A stretch of 64,000 nt of DNA from positions 62,001 to 126,000 of the IMG/VR virus record IMGVR_UViG_3300007352_000001. The stretch is one strand, 5' to 3'. The DNA is from a virus. The stretch's first letter is position 1; each line of letters begins with the position of its first letter. Below the pieces are notes generated by a model. That model worked only from the letters and a program-made list of their open reading frames with translations, had not been told where the DNA came from and made no database searches. A program made the translations under genes and the position numbers. This document shows positions 17,051-26,607 of this stretch, in pieces.

Positions 17051-17691
17051 TGCGTGCCATGTTGGTTCTCGCCTTTGTGCTCGCGGCTCCGGCCGCAGTG
17101 GCGGATCTCTATCTCCGTGGGGGTGAACTGCGGCCAATGACGCTCAATCCAGCCGCGGTGACGCTCGATGAGTCTGGCACCCACACGATCAAAGTCATCG
17201 ACTTCTCCGGATCGGCGCAGACCTGCGCCATGACCCATGCGCTCTTGCCGGCGACCTACCCGAAGTTCGCCCGCTTGGGTGTGGAGCTGACGTTCGTGGC
17301 GCGATCGACCTCGACGGCGCTCTCGCAGTTCGTGATTGGTGGGGTCTGTCAGCACGAGCCGGCCGACTTCCCGTTTGCGACTTTCACCACCGGTGGGCTC
17401 ACGTCGGTTGGGTTCACGAGCCCGTCGGTGGGGGACGTGTTCACGCACGAGTTCACCTTCCCGGTCACCAACTGCCAGTCCGGCGACACGGTGAGCTTGG
17501 CGGTGTGCCGGCACGGGGAGCTGGACGACAACCCGGCCCTGATTGGTCTTGTCGATGTGCGTTTTCGATTCCCGTACATCACGGCCACGCCGACGGTCAC
17601 GTTCACGCCGACCAACACGGCCACGGTGACGGATACCCCAACGGCCACGCCAACGGTGACCGCGACCGCGACGGCCACGCCGACGACCTAA
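17047..17691 (+). CDS. Secreted single-domain beta-sandwich protein with Thr-Pro tail
   Basis: 214 residues starting inside the previous stop (ATGATGA). The signal peptide is MRAMLVLAFVLAAPAAVA. One beta-sandwich follows, ending CQSGDTVSLAVCRHGE and LVDVRFRFPY, the same GDxVxLxxCR strand as its neighbours. The C-terminal 35 residues are a Thr-Pro/Ala tail (TFTPTNTATVTDTPTATPT) that ends at the stop, so in this gene the linker is terminal, not between domains. Unknown function. Confidence 0.65.
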   Translation: MMRAMLVLAFVLAAPAAVADLYLRGGELRPMTLNPAAVTLDESGTHTIKVIDFSGSAQTCAMTHALLPATYPKFARLGVELTFVARSTSTALSQFVIGGVCQHEPADFPFATFTTGGLTSVGFTSPSVGDVFTHEFTFPVTNCQSGDTVSLAVCRHGELDDNPALIGLVDVRFRFPYITATPTVTFTPTNTATVTDTPTATPTVTATATATPTT

Positions 17692-17703
17692 AGGAGAGGC
17701 TTG

Positions 17704-18237
17704 ATGAAGTGGTGGTGGGGGCTGGTGGTGGGAGTCCTCCTGGCGAGTCAGACCGTCTACGGCACCATGGCGGTCACGCTCTATGCTGGGTCGGCGACGC
17801 TTCCAGCGACGACTGCAGCGACGATCACGACGATCACCGGCGCCGCGCGCACCTTCGCGCGCGTCGACTACGCCGCTGGTGCGACCTCGTGCGCGGATTG
17901 GCACTTCCAGCTGCCGCTCGAATACGTCGCCGGCAACGCGCTGGAGCCCGTGCTCGACTACTACACCGCGGCCAATGACGCGGACGTGAGCGTGCGCTAC
18001 AGCATCATCTGCGCAGCCCAAAGCGAGGCGTACCAGTCGGCGTCGTTCGTCAACGGCTCGATCGAGGCGCTCACCTCGGGGCCGTCCGATGGTGTGGTAC
18101 AGCGTGTGTTCGGCGGCTTCACCGAGATCAACGAGACGGGCTGTGACCCGCTCGATCACGTCGTGCTTCGCATTTGCCGAATCAGTGACTCGAACTCCGG
18201 TCGGTTCTCGATCGTGAAGGCTCGGGTGCGTTTCTGA
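17704..18237 (+). CDS. Secreted single-domain beta-sandwich protein
   Basis: 177 residues; ATG 17704 follows AAGGAG. The signal peptide is KWWWGLVVGVLLASQTVYG. The mature part (WHFQLPLEYVAGNALEP, then DHVVLRICRISDS and IVKARVRF) closely follows the jelly-roll pattern common in appendage proteins of phages, where WxFxLPxxYxxG opens the domain. It is therefore the clearest case of a fibre-type domain carrying a signal peptide. It lacks a Thr-Pro tract. Confidence 0.66.
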   Translation: MKWWWGLVVGVLLASQTVYGTMAVTLYAGSATLPATTAATITTITGAARTFARVDYAAGATSCADWHFQLPLEYVAGNALEPVLDYYTAANDADVSVRYSIICAAQSEAYQSASFVNGSIEALTSGPSDGVVQRVFGGFTEINETGCDPLDHVVLRICRISDSNSGRFSIVKARVRF

Positions 18238-18239
18238 TC

Positions 18240-21200
18240 ATGCATCGAGTCGGCCCGCCTCCCATCATCTGGATTGTCGGTCTCGCCGTCCTCGCGGCGT
18301 GCTTCTACTTCTACCAGCCATCGGAGGGGCAGCTGGCCCCGGCGCAGTTCGTGTTCAACACCGACACGCCGACGCCGACCGTCACCAACACCCCCACGCA
18401 GACACCGACGCCGACGGCCACGCCAACGCCGGATCTGGTGAGCAATCTCCAGGCTCACATCCAGTTCGACGAGACGCCGGTAGTGACCACGAGCTTTGCC
18501 GACAGCTCGGGCAACGGGAACGCGGCGGTCTGCAGCCCGTCCTCTCAGTGCCCAGACGCTGGCTTCCCCGGCCAGTTCGGCTCAGGCGTGAACTTCAACG
18601 CTGCACAGAGCGACCAGCTCGCGATCGGCATCGCGGCCGATCCGTCGCAGTACACGATCGCGGCGTGGGTCTATCTCCTCAGCACGGGCTCGCAGGACAT
18701 CCTCGTCCGGACCAACAGCAACGGGCCGGTGAGCGACTTCTCGCACTTCCTGCGCACGGACAGCTCGGGCAAGTTCTCGCACTACGTCGACACTGGCACG
18801 AACACGTACTCGGCGACGGCCGCGGGCGCAGCCGGGACTCACCAGTGGTATTGCGTCGTCGGCACTTCAGACGGCACGTACGTCCGGCTCTACATTGACG
18901 GGGCGCTGGAGACCGAGACCTCGATCCCTGGCGCGTTCCAAGGCTTGTGGAGCGGGGGCGATCGCTGGGCCATCGGGCCGGCCGCAGGCCTCTCAACCAG
19001 CAACTTCGCCAGCCTCATGGACGATGTGCGGATCTACGATCGCGCGCTGCGGACCGATGAAGTGGCGCAGCTCTGCGCGGTGCCAGCGACGACGCCGACG
19101 CCATGGCCAGGCCCGCAAGAGATCCCAAATACGCCGGTGGGCACCTTCACCTTCACACCAACCTTCACGGCGACGGTCACGCACACCCCCACGGTGACGG
19201 CGACACCAACGATCACGTTGACGCCGACCCCGACGCTCGCGAGCCCCGAACAGGGCCAGTTCTTCGGGAATGTGCGCTCGAACACGAATGAGACACCTCT
19301 CATCGGATTCTCTGGCCCGACGGCGTTCTCCAACCAGTCCAATCCGAAGCGTCTCCCCCTCGCTGTTCGAGTGCGCAACCTCTACGTCAACTGCCGCGAC
19401 GGAGGGCCTGGTGCATCCAAGACGCTGACCTTCGCGCTGCTGAAAAACGGGAGTGTCGTCACCGGCTCCGACTCGTGCGTGCTCGCAGGCGCCGGCACCG
19501 GTGACGGTATCTCGCGGTGCGACCAGACCTTCGCGAACACGTCGGACTTCGACTTCGCTGCCGGAGACATCATCGCCGTCCAAACCACGCAGTCGGCCTC
19601 GGCGTCCACCGGACAGACTTGCCACTTCGCGATGTACTACCGGCAGGCTGGTGATGCAGGCGAGCAGGACGCGATGATCATGGGACACGACGGGACCGGC
19701 AGCATTGGCGCGGGGACGTCGTATTGCGGCGGCTGGTCTGACGCGACAGCGACCTCGCCTGTCAATCCCACGTACATCTGCGGGCAAGCGACGTCGGCGC
19801 ACGCCCGGCACGTCATCCCGCGTGCAGGGACTCTCACTGGGCTCGCGATGCGCAGCCCAGCGTACAGCAACACGGGCGCGTTTACGATTTTGGTGAACGA
19901 CACGGTAGATGCGACTGACCTCTCCGTCTCGTTGACGTCCGGTACCTTGTCCGTGTCGGATACGACGTGCACGACCAACTGCAGCGTTGACCAAGCGGAG
20001 TTGATGCATCTGGAGATGGTGCAAAGCGGCGGCTCCTCGGGCTCCACGAGCGCGCGTAACTGGATGATCTCGCTCGACGGCATGGGGCAGGTGTACCAGG
20101 GTAGCAACGACGTCTTCGGCAACACGGCCAACGTCAACTCGCACATGGGACCATCCGGCGCTGCGGTGGCGGGTAGTGCACAAGGCGTGTGGCCAGTCGC
20201 CAAGCGCTCCACGATGCAGAACCTGTGCGTCCACATGACCAGCGGGGACAAAAACGGCCAGGTCATCGTCACTGCGCGCAAAGGCACTGATCCTGCCAGC
20301 CTGTCCAACACCGCCGTGACCTGCACGACGGGCAGCGGCACGGGCGAGCAGTCGTGCTGTGACACTACGCACCACGTCGGCGTGGAAGAGGGCGAGTACG
20401 TCGAGGTGCACGCGCAGTTCATCGGGACGCCGTCCACGCCGCGACCGATCGCCATGGGCATGGAAATGTCTGGGGATCCGACCGACACGCCGACGCAGAC
20501 GCCGACACCAACTGGGACTCTGCCAACCTCGACGCCGACGGCCACGGTCACGCACACGTCGACGCCGACGTTCACGCCGGGCGGGACGCAGCCGAACTGG
20601 GCGAGCGGATGCTTTGACGGGAACGCCGCTGACAACCGGCAGATCACGACCGGGTTCCAGCCGGACTGGGTCTTCCTGTCGTGGGACCACTCAATCGGTT
20701 CCAGCCGCATCCCGGTGTTCCGGTCGTCTAGCTCACCCTTGGGCGATGCCTCGTGCGACACGTTCACTCTGCCGGGAGATGATTGCGCCACGACGAACAA
20801 CATCCAAGCGCTCAATGCGACAGGGTTCGAGGTCGGCACGGCCTCGAACGACGGCTCGTTCAACTACTGCTACTTGGCGCTGCAAAACCTGGCTGGCCAT
20901 GTGCAGGAAGGGCGCTACGTCGGCACGGGCACGGACAATCGAGCCATCGACGTCGGCTTCGTACCTGACGTTGTCCTCGTGTACAACGTCACCAACGTGG
21001 TCGTCGACATCTGGAGCTTCCGGACGGCCGACATGCCGTCCGATTTCTCCATGCGCTTGAACCAAGCCTCCGGCTTCGCCGAGACCGACCGCATCCAAGA
21101 TTTCTTGTCCATCGGCCTCGGCGACTCGGTCGACGGGTTCGAGGTCGGGACGGTCATGAACACGAGCAGCCGAGTGTACTACTGGGTGGCTCTCAAGCAG

Positions 21201-23213
21201 CTCGACAACTTCATGGAGTTCGGCCACTACACTGCCACTGGGGCCGATGACTTCCACATCGACACTGGCAGCTGCTCACCGGACATGGTTCTCATCGCCG
21301 CGGACGAGTCAGGCACCGTGGCCGAGTGCCAGCGGCACGCCTGGGACGACGCGCTGTGGCCGATGCCGCTGTCGCAGTTGGTTTCGGGTTTTACGGTCGA
21401 CAATCGGATCTTGAGCATCGACAGCAGTCCGGACGGGTTCACTGTTGATGCCATCTGTAACGACACTGACGCGGTCAGCGACTACCACTGGCTGGCGTTC
21501 TGTGCCGAGGAAGACTTCCCCACCCCCACGCCGACCGGCACGCCCACCGTGCCGCCCGCGACCAGCACGCCAACGGTCCCGTCGTGTGTGACCGTGTCGA
21601 GTTCGACGATGGCCACGGTCTCGACCCTGGCCGGTCCAGGGGACGTTGACTGGACCAACCAGGCGGATTTGAGCGATGGGTGTAATACCGAGACTACCGA
21701 GGCTACGTTCCCCCAGTTCACCAGCGGCAACACTGCGCAGCTGCGCGGGCAAGCATATTCTGGTCTCGGTGCCATCCCGGACGCAGCGTCGATCACCGGC
21801 ATCAAGCTCGACGTCACGCGCCGGCTGGTTGGTCCTGGAGTATCAGCCGCGACCGACCAGCTCATCAAGCTGATCCGGCCTGATGGGAACTACACGTCGA
21901 CCAACAAGGCGGACCTGATCACGCAATGGCCGAGCACGTTGACGCTCAAGAGCTATGGCGGGCTCGCGGATACGTGGGGGCAGTCGTGGACTGGTGCGGA
22001 TGTGAAAGACCCCGACTTTGGTGTCGTCATCAGCGCCGAAGTCGCGCGTGACGATGGATCGAGTGCTGATGCGCTTGCCGAAGTCGACTGCGCGACGATC
22101 ACGATCTGCTACGACAACTCGGCGTCCCCGACGCCGGCTGGCTTGGTCCAGTACCACGTCACACCGGCCCCGAGTTTCACTGGCTCTCCCACCGCAACGC
22201 CGACGCCACTGCCCACGCCGTACGCGCAGGCGCAGTACAACCTGAACACGCCGACGGACACGGCCGCGCCGACCGGCACGCCGACCCCTGGGCCGTACTA
22301 CCCACCGCAGTACATGTTCAGCACTCCGGCGCCGACGGGGACTCCGACGCCTGACATCCCGGACGATTACGACCTGCCAACGCCGACGGCGCTGCCGCCG
22401 TCCACGCCGTACGCGCAGGCCCAGTACCTGTTCACGATGCCGCCGACCGTCACGCCGACGGCGATTGGCTCGCCAACGATCTTCATCCCGCCGCAGATCC
22501 TCTTCCAGACGCCGACCAACACGGTCGGTGCGGCCCCGACACCGACACCACTGGCCGAGATGATCTGCTCGGACGGTGGTAGCGTCGACCTCGGCGACAG
22601 CTACTGGACCAACCTCGCCGCGTTCGAGACGCAGCTGCAGCATCCAGCCCCGGTCAACAATGAACTGACGCTGGAAGCCTGGTTGCGGTTCGACCACGAT
22701 GAACTGAACAAGCCATGGATCGCACGCTGGAACAGCGACGACACGCAAGCCCAGTACGTGCTTCGCGTCTCGCCGACCACGGCTGGCGTCATCGAGTGCT
22801 GCGTGCACACCGACACCGGCACGCAGCCGCACTGTGTTGCCTCGCCGTCGGATGCGCTCCTGAACGACGGGCTGTGCCACCACGTGCTGTGCCGCTACAA
22901 CGACAACGTGGCGACCGGCAACGGGCTTGCGCTCTGGGTCGACGGCGTGAAGGTGGCGACCAACGCGACGGCAAAGGGTAACCTGTCGATCACTACACAG
23001 AAGACACGCGTCTTCTGCTACTCGGACAACCGCGACTGCCCGGAGAGCGAGATGTGTATCCAACACGTGGCGCTCTACGACTTCGCGGTCTCGGAGGAAC
23101 GGATCCTGAAGCATGCCCGCGCGTGCCGCTCGGGCTGCGTGCAGCCGACGCCTACGGTGACTCCGGCCGTGACGCCGACTACCCGCCGTGGTGGCCCGGT
23201 CCTCTTCCCATGA
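18240..23213 (+). CDS. Giant membrane-anchored multidomain protein: two LamG domains, Thr-Pro linkers, fibre-type domains
   Basis: 1657 residues. Residues 9-27 are a single membrane anchor (PIIWIVGLAVLAACFYFY) after a short basic N-terminus, so the bulk would face outward. Order: Thr-Pro linker (41-65); LamG/concanavalin-like domain (67-281; LYIDGALE, then DVRIYDRAL); linker; a unit paralogous to the 15059 gene (335-747; AGAGTGDGISRCD); linker; DUF7483-type domain (782-1092; GFQPDWVFLSWDH); beta-sandwich with SYGGLADTWGQSW (1117-1292); a 145-residue Thr-Pro linker with PYAQAQY repeats (1294-1440); second LamG (1442-1634; VQHVALYDFAVSEERI). LamG domains usually bind glycans. A surface adhesin or host-range factor is inference; a tail fibre is the alternative. 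Confidence 0.72.
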   Translation: MHRVGPPPIIWIVGLAVLAACFYFYQPSEGQLAPAQFVFNTDTPTPTVTNTPTQTPTPTATPTPDLVSNLQAHIQFDETPVVTTSFADSSGNGNAAVCSPSSQCPDAGFPGQFGSGVNFNAAQSDQLAIGIAADPSQYTIAAWVYLLSTGSQDILVRTNSNGPVSDFSHFLRTDSSGKFSHYVDTGTNTYSATAAGAAGTHQWYCVVGTSDGTYVRLYIDGALETETSIPGAFQGLWSGGDRWAIGPAAGLSTSNFASLMDDVRIYDRALRTDEVAQLCAVPATTPTPWPGPQEIPNTPVGTFTFTPTFTATVTHTPTVTATPTITLTPTPTLASPEQGQFFGNVRSNTNETPLIGFSGPTAFSNQSNPKRLPLAVRVRNLYVNCRDGGPGASKTLTFALLKNGSVVTGSDSCVLAGAGTGDGISRCDQTFANTSDFDFAAGDIIAVQTTQSASASTGQTCHFAMYYRQAGDAGEQDAMIMGHDGTGSIGAGTSYCGGWSDATATSPVNPTYICGQATSAHARHVIPRAGTLTGLAMRSPAYSNTGAFTILVNDTVDATDLSVSLTSGTLSVSDTTCTTNCSVDQAELMHLEMVQSGGSSGSTSARNWMISLDGMGQVYQGSNDVFGNTANVNSHMGPSGAAVAGSAQGVWPVAKRSTMQNLCVHMTSGDKNGQVIVTARKGTDPASLSNTAVTCTTGSGTGEQSCCDTTHHVGVEEGEYVEVHAQFIGTPSTPRPIAMGMEMSGDPTDTPTQTPTPTGTLPTSTPTATVTHTSTPTFTPGGTQPNWASGCFDGNAADNRQITTGFQPDWVFLSWDHSIGSSRIPVFRSSSSPLGDASCDTFTLPGDDCATTNNIQALNATGFEVGTASNDGSFNYCYLALQNLAGHVQEGRYVGTGTDNRAIDVGFVPDVVLVYNVTNVVVDIWSFRTADMPSDFSMRLNQASGFAETDRIQDFLSIGLGDSVDGFEVGTVMNTSSRVYYWVALKQLDNFMEFGHYTATGADDFHIDTGSCSPDMVLIAADESGTVAECQRHAWDDALWPMPLSQLVSGFTVDNRILSIDSSPDGFTVDAICNDTDAVSDYHWLAFCAEEDFPTPTPTGTPTVPPATSTPTVPSCVTVSSSTMATVSTLAGPGDVDWTNQADLSDGCNTETTEATFPQFTSGNTAQLRGQAYSGLGAIPDAASITGIKLDVTRRLVGPGVSAATDQLIKLIRPDGNYTSTNKADLITQWPSTLTLKSYGGLADTWGQSWTGADVKDPDFGVVISAEVARDDGSSADALAEVDCATITICYDNSASPTPAGLVQYHVTPAPSFTGSPTATPTPLPTPYAQAQYNLNTPTDTAAPTGTPTPGPYYPPQYMFSTPAPTGTPTPDIPDDYDLPTPTALPPSTPYAQAQYLFTMPPTVTPTAIGSPTIFIPPQILFQTPTNTVGAAPTPTPLAEMICSDGGSVDLGDSYWTNLAAFETQLQHPAPVNNELTLEAWLRFDHDELNKPWIARWNSDDTQAQYVLRVSPTTAGVIECCVHTDTGTQPHCVASPSDALLNDGLCHHVLCRYNDNVATGNGLALWVDGVKVATNATAKGNLSITTQKTRVFCYSDNRDCPESEMCIQHVALYDFAVSEERILKHARACRSGCVQPTPTVTPAVTPTTRRGGPVLFP
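22120..22560 (+). repeat. Long Thr-Pro/PYAQAQY linker repeats
   Basis: About 145 codons of Pro/Thr repeats, including PYAQAQY twice and variants such as PYYPPQY and FIPPQI, each followed by a hydrophobic strand and TPTPT. The periodicity suggests a semi-structured stalk just before the terminal LamG domain. Confidence 0.65.
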
Positions 23214-24607
23214 GCAACCTCCTGAACTCGTCCGTCCCTACGCAGCGACATCTGCGTGAGGTCGAACGACTCTTCCCGCATCTCTACGAGGGCACGGTCG
23301 AATACGTCAGCGACCCGATGAACCTCGGACGGATCAAGGTGCGCGTGCACGGCGTCAACGATCCCGACTCGCAGCGCACGCCGCCAACCTCCTTGCCCTG
23401 GTGTTACCCCTGTCACGCGCCAGGGTCGTTCCATGTGCCGGAAGTGGGCTCCACGTGTTGGGTCCTCTTCCGGCACGGGCTCTCGGACTACCCGGTCTAC
23501 TTGGGCGTCTGGCACGGGCAACTGAAGAAGCCGGTGGTGAAAGGCCGGCTGCCGGTTTTCTCGACGCCGGAGGCAAAGCCGACCAAGAACAACGCGGCCG
23601 ACCAGGTCCTCTCGACCTACCAAGGGCTTGGCGTGCCTGATGACCTCCGCTTCCACAACGCCGTCGCACCGCCGGCCCTGCCGGTCTACCAGATCCTCTC
23701 GGCGAGCGGAGGCCTCGCCAACTTCGCTGCCGGCACCTCGATCACCGTGCAGGACTCGACGTTCAACAACGGCACGTTCCGGATCCTCACTAACAACGGG
23801 TTCATCATGACCGTCGATGGGCCGCTCAACGAAGAGGACCTCTCGACGGCGACGATCGGGCAGATCCTCGTCCCACCAGCCTCGAACAACTTCACCTCGT
23901 ACTTGGAGCCGCCGGGCAACGAGTCGCCGCGGGAGTCGTACGATCTGAAGCAGTCGATCGACCCGACGGTGAAGGTGCACTGGCAGACGCCAAAAGGGGC
24001 GACCGCGTACAGCGTCGACGACGACGGGGAAGAACGCACGGCGATCGTCGATCGCATGGGGCAGGGGCTGCACCTGGTCGGGGCAGTCACCAGCTCTGCG
24101 AACCAGCACAACAAGGCACGGCGCCGCCGGCAAGAAGTGCGCGACGGTACCGGGCTCCCGGTCGACCAAGCCGTCGACGGCAAGGCGAGCGTCGAGCTGT
24201 ACGACCTCCTTGGCCAGTTCGTGAAGCTCATGTCCGACGGTGGAGGTAGTTGCATCGTCGAGATTCACGGGAAGGACGGCGCCTCGGGATTCTTCCGCAT
24301 CGCGCAGGATGGCATGCGGATCACAATCCGCTCTGATGCCGACTCGCAGATGGTGATGGACGAGTCGATCGTCATGCAAGCACAGGTCGACGGCAGCGGG
24401 CCGAAGCTCTCCCTCCTCTCCTCGGGAGTGGCGAAGCTGGAGAATCAAGCGGGTACCGCGTCGCTGACACTCGATCAGTCTGGGGGCTACGAGCTGAAGA
24501 ACAGCGCAGGCGCGCAGGTGACGGGGAGCCCGGCCGGCACGCTCGCGCTCAAGTCGAGTATCACCATCACGATCGACGCGCCGATCGTGCAGACCAACGG
24601 AGGATGA
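23210..24607 (+). CDS. Baseplate spike protein, gp5/gpV-like OB-fold with beta-helix
   Basis: 465 residues; true start ATG 23210 overlaps the previous stop, the upstream 52 codons belonging to another frame. Residues about 20-115 form the OB-fold of VgrG/gp5 proteins (YEGTVEYVSDPMNLGRIKVR, then PWCYPCHAPG and VPEVGSTCWVLFRHG). Residues 140-235 include an inserted beta-rich segment. The C-terminus (SGFFRIAQDGMRITIRSD, LTLDQSGGYELKN) is the repetitive triple beta-helix needle. No lysozyme domain is present, consistent with the lytic domain being on the hub. Confidence 0.83.
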   Translation: MSNLLNSSVPTQRHLREVERLFPHLYEGTVEYVSDPMNLGRIKVRVHGVNDPDSQRTPPTSLPWCYPCHAPGSFHVPEVGSTCWVLFRHGLSDYPVYLGVWHGQLKKPVVKGRLPVFSTPEAKPTKNNAADQVLSTYQGLGVPDDLRFHNAVAPPALPVYQILSASGGLANFAAGTSITVQDSTFNNGTFRILTNNGFIMTVDGPLNEEDLSTATIGQILVPPASNNFTSYLEPPGNESPRESYDLKQSIDPTVKVHWQTPKGATAYSVDDDGEERTAIVDRMGQGLHLVGAVTSSANQHNKARRRRQEVRDGTGLPVDQAVDGKASVELYDLLGQFVKLMSDGGGSCIVEIHGKDGASGFFRIAQDGMRITIRSDADSQMVMDESIVMQAQVDGSGPKLSLLSSGVAKLENQAGTASLTLDQSGGYELKNSAGAQVTGSPAGTLALKSSITITIDAPIVQTNGG

Positions 24608-24608
24608 T

Positions 24609-24899
24609 GTGCCACCGAAAGCGCGCATGACGGACACGACGATTGGCCGTTGCACCGAGCACGGACAGCAGTCCGGCGTCGTCATGCTCGCCTCGTTTGA
24701 CGCGTTCACTGAAGGCCTGGGCGACGCCCGCATGACCGATACCGTGATGGCCGCGTGCGGGGACACGGGCACCATCATCAGCACGTCGCTGACCTCGTAC
24801 GTCAACGGGCTCGGCAGCGCCCGCCTCGGCGACACGTTCGTCGGCAAGTACTCGGGCACGATCGTCTTGGGGTCATTCACACATCTGGTGGGGGACTGA
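24609..24899 (+). CDS. PAAR-type spike tip protein
   Basis: 96 residues; GTG 24609 with GGAGG upstream. Two repeats of the form GDARMTDTV and GSARLGDTF, with short Gly/Thr strands (CTEHGQQSGVVML, CGDTGTIISTSL), match small PAAR-like proteins that cap the spike with a metal-stabilised point. Its place between spike and wedge genes supports this. Confidence 0.78.
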   Translation: MPPKARMTDTTIGRCTEHGQQSGVVMLASFDAFTEGLGDARMTDTVMAACGDTGTIISTSLTSYVNGLGSARLGDTFVGKYSGTIVLGSFTHLVGD

Positions 24900-25636
24900 T
24901 GGCACTTTCTGGTGAAACGCTCGGCAGCTTGTTCGGCGCTCAGAACTCCGCGGGGTTCATCAACCCGATGGCGACGGTACTGGGTGACGTGCACACGAAC
25001 GCACAGGCGGTCTCCGCAATCATCCCCGCGGAGAACCTCGGCGTAGGGTGGACCGCGCAGATGCGCGACGACCTCGCCAATGCGATCGGTGCGGTCACAA
25101 CCGCATCGGGCGGGAATCTCAACGAAATGTCCGGCTTCACGGGCGGACTCGCGTTCATGAACGGCAACCCGACCTACGACGCGCACACGACAGCGATGAT
25201 CGCGGAGATGTCGGACAACATCACGCTCGCGCGCAGCTACGGGTCGGCTGCGGCGCAGCTCGGCGACAAAATCCCGAGTTGCACAGCCGCGGTGAAGAAG
25301 TTCTTCGGGCCGTTGCTGAAGGAAGCCCAGGAACTCTGGGATGACGTGAAGAGCTTCCTGAACGACATCCGGGAGCTGATCCTGCAAGGCATCGAGTTCA
25401 TCCGCGATGTGATCAACACCGTCGTGGAGAAACTCTTGGAGTATCTCGCCAAGGCCATCAACTTCATTCGGGACTCGATCAACGAAGGGGTGCGCATGGC
25501 GAAGGACTTGCTCGACTATGTGATGGCGCAGATTCTTCCCGGCTCGTTCGAGGACGGGTGCTTGAAGGAAGTCGTTGAAGCTGTGGTCTCACCTGACACG
25601 TTGCAGATCCTGTCGAATCTGCCGATCCCAGCCTGA
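24899..25636 (+). CDS. Hypothetical helical baseplate-associated protein
   Basis: 245 residues; ATG 24899 overlaps the PAAR stop (TGATG) and the stop overlaps gp25. The N-terminal 130 residues are small-residue rich; residues 140-210 are long amphipathic helices (ELILQGIEFIRDVINTVVEK, NFIRDSINEGVRMAKDLLDY). It sits between the spike tip and gp25, but I recognise no family. Delivery with the spike or a structural role are both possible. Confidence 0.6.
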   Translation: MALSGETLGSLFGAQNSAGFINPMATVLGDVHTNAQAVSAIIPAENLGVGWTAQMRDDLANAIGAVTTASGGNLNEMSGFTGGLAFMNGNPTYDAHTTAMIAEMSDNITLARSYGSAAAQLGDKIPSCTAAVKKFFGPLLKEAQELWDDVKSFLNDIRELILQGIEFIRDVINTVVEKLLEYLAKAINFIRDSINEGVRMAKDLLDYVMAQILPGSFEDGCLKEVVEAVVSPDTLQILSNLPIPA

Positions 25637-26004
25637 TGGCGCTCTACTTCGGCCCTGGACTTCCCACCGCCGCCTTCTGCTTCCCCGCAATCAAGCGGGA
25701 TGAGGCGCTCGTGCGCGACTCCATCGTCCAGATCCTCGGCACACGGCAAGGCAGTCGGCTGCACCAGCCGGAGTTCGGCTCCCGTTTGGAAGAGTTGGTG
25801 TTCGAGCCGAACGATGCGGCGCTGCGCACGCTGGTCGAGGAGATGATCTTCGAGGCGATCACACGGTGGGAGCCACGCGTGGATCTCGTCGGCGTTGCCG
25901 TCAACCCTGACGAGAACCTGCTGCGTGTGTCGATCTCGATGGTGATCAAGCGGCTGAACATTCCGTTCGACTTGCCGCTCACCATCTCGCGGAACAACAT
26001 CTAG
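25636..26004 (+). CDS. Baseplate wedge protein gp25-like
   Basis: 122 residues with gp25/GPW features: RDSIVQILGTRQGSRLHQPE followed by FGSRLEELVFEPND, then EAITRWEPRVDL, the conserved EPR core that nucleates the sheath. Length is normal. The stop overlaps, tail to tail, the stop of the minus-strand zinc-ribbon gene. Confidence 0.88.
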   Translation: MALYFGPGLPTAAFCFPAIKRDEALVRDSIVQILGTRQGSRLHQPEFGSRLEELVFEPNDAALRTLVEEMIFEAITRWEPRVDLVGVAVNPDENLLRVSISMVIKRLNIPFDLPLTISRNNI

Positions 26005-26174
26005 CGAGCGCGGCCCTGCTTCGGCCGCACGTACCGCGCGGTCGCCTTGTGTACGACCATGACGTTCCCGCAGTCACAGAACGGCACGTCATCAGGCTCG
26101 ATCTCACCGGGTTTGATGTCGCGCGTCTTCTTGCACCGCACGCACCGCACCGTGACGAACCCTTCGTAGGGCAT
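26001..26174 (-). CDS. Small zinc-ribbon protein
   Basis: 57 residues on the reverse strand. Two Cys pairs (VRCVRCKKT and FCDCGN) form a zinc ribbon. ATG 26174 overlaps the stop of the upstream RHH gene (TGATG), so they are co-translated. Convergent with gp25, overlapping its stop by two bases. A related small zinc ribbon lies at 62266-62433. Confidence 0.65.
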   Translation of the reverse strand: MPYEGFVTVRCVRCKKTRDIKPGEIEPDDVPFCDCGNVMVVHKATARYVRPKQGRAR

Positions 26175-26500
26175 CAAGCGACGCTGCGGCGCGCGGCGGC
26201 GTAGTGGTTGGCGCAGAAGCCTTTGGCGACGTACGCGCGGTCACAGCCTGCCTTGGTGCATGTCCGCTTCGGTTTGATGAGCGGTTGGCGCTTGGGTTTG
26301 AAGTCGCGCAGCGTATCGGTGGACTTGTCGAGCCCTTCGTTCAAGAGCGCCACGACGACATCGGTCTTCGTGACGCCTAGCTCACGCGCGACGCGGTCGA
26401 TTCCATCGGCCACGTTCGTCGGGATCTTCACGTTCATGAGCTTGCTGGTACTGGTGCTGCCTCGGCCTTTGAGGTCGATCAGCCGCAAGTCGGACCGCAT
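26174..26500 (-). CDS. Ribbon-helix-helix protein with C-terminal zinc motif
   Basis: 108 residues. Residues 22-62 (LMNVKIPTNVADGIDRVARE, then GVTKTDVVVALLNEGL) have the strand-helix-helix layout of CopG/Arc-type DNA-binding proteins. The C-terminus CTKAGCDRAYVAKGFCANHY has the CxxxxC-x10-CxxHY form found near HNH or zinc-binding phage proteins. It is preceded by GGAGACACC and lies in an insert that breaks the gp25-gp6 order, downstream of two tRNA genes. A repressor of the local genes is possible. Confidence 0.65.
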   Translation of the reverse strand: MRSDLRLIDLKGRGSTSTSKLMNVKIPTNVADGIDRVARELGVTKTDVVVALLNEGLDKSTDTLRDFKPKRQPLIKPKRTCTKAGCDRAYVAKGFCANHYAAARRSVA

Positions 26501-26534
26501 GGTGTCTCCTTCCGCATATGGTGGATTGGTGAGT

Positions 26535-26607
26535 GGGCTGCCCGAGGGTCGAACTCGGAACCTACCGATTAAGAGTCGGTTGCTCTAAGCCATTGAGCTA
26601 GCAGCCC
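26535..26607 (-). tRNA. tRNA-Lys (CTT)
   Basis: 73 bases folding as a standard cloverleaf: acceptor GGGCTGC/GCAGCCC, D-stem GCTC/GAGC, anticodon loop CTCTTAA giving CTT, T-loop TTCGACC. No encoded CCA. Confidence 0.95.

Noticed and set aside
21843-23114. 423-codon minus-strand frame
   Set aside because: Antisense to the LamG/Thr-Pro gene with Arg/Val-rich composition only.
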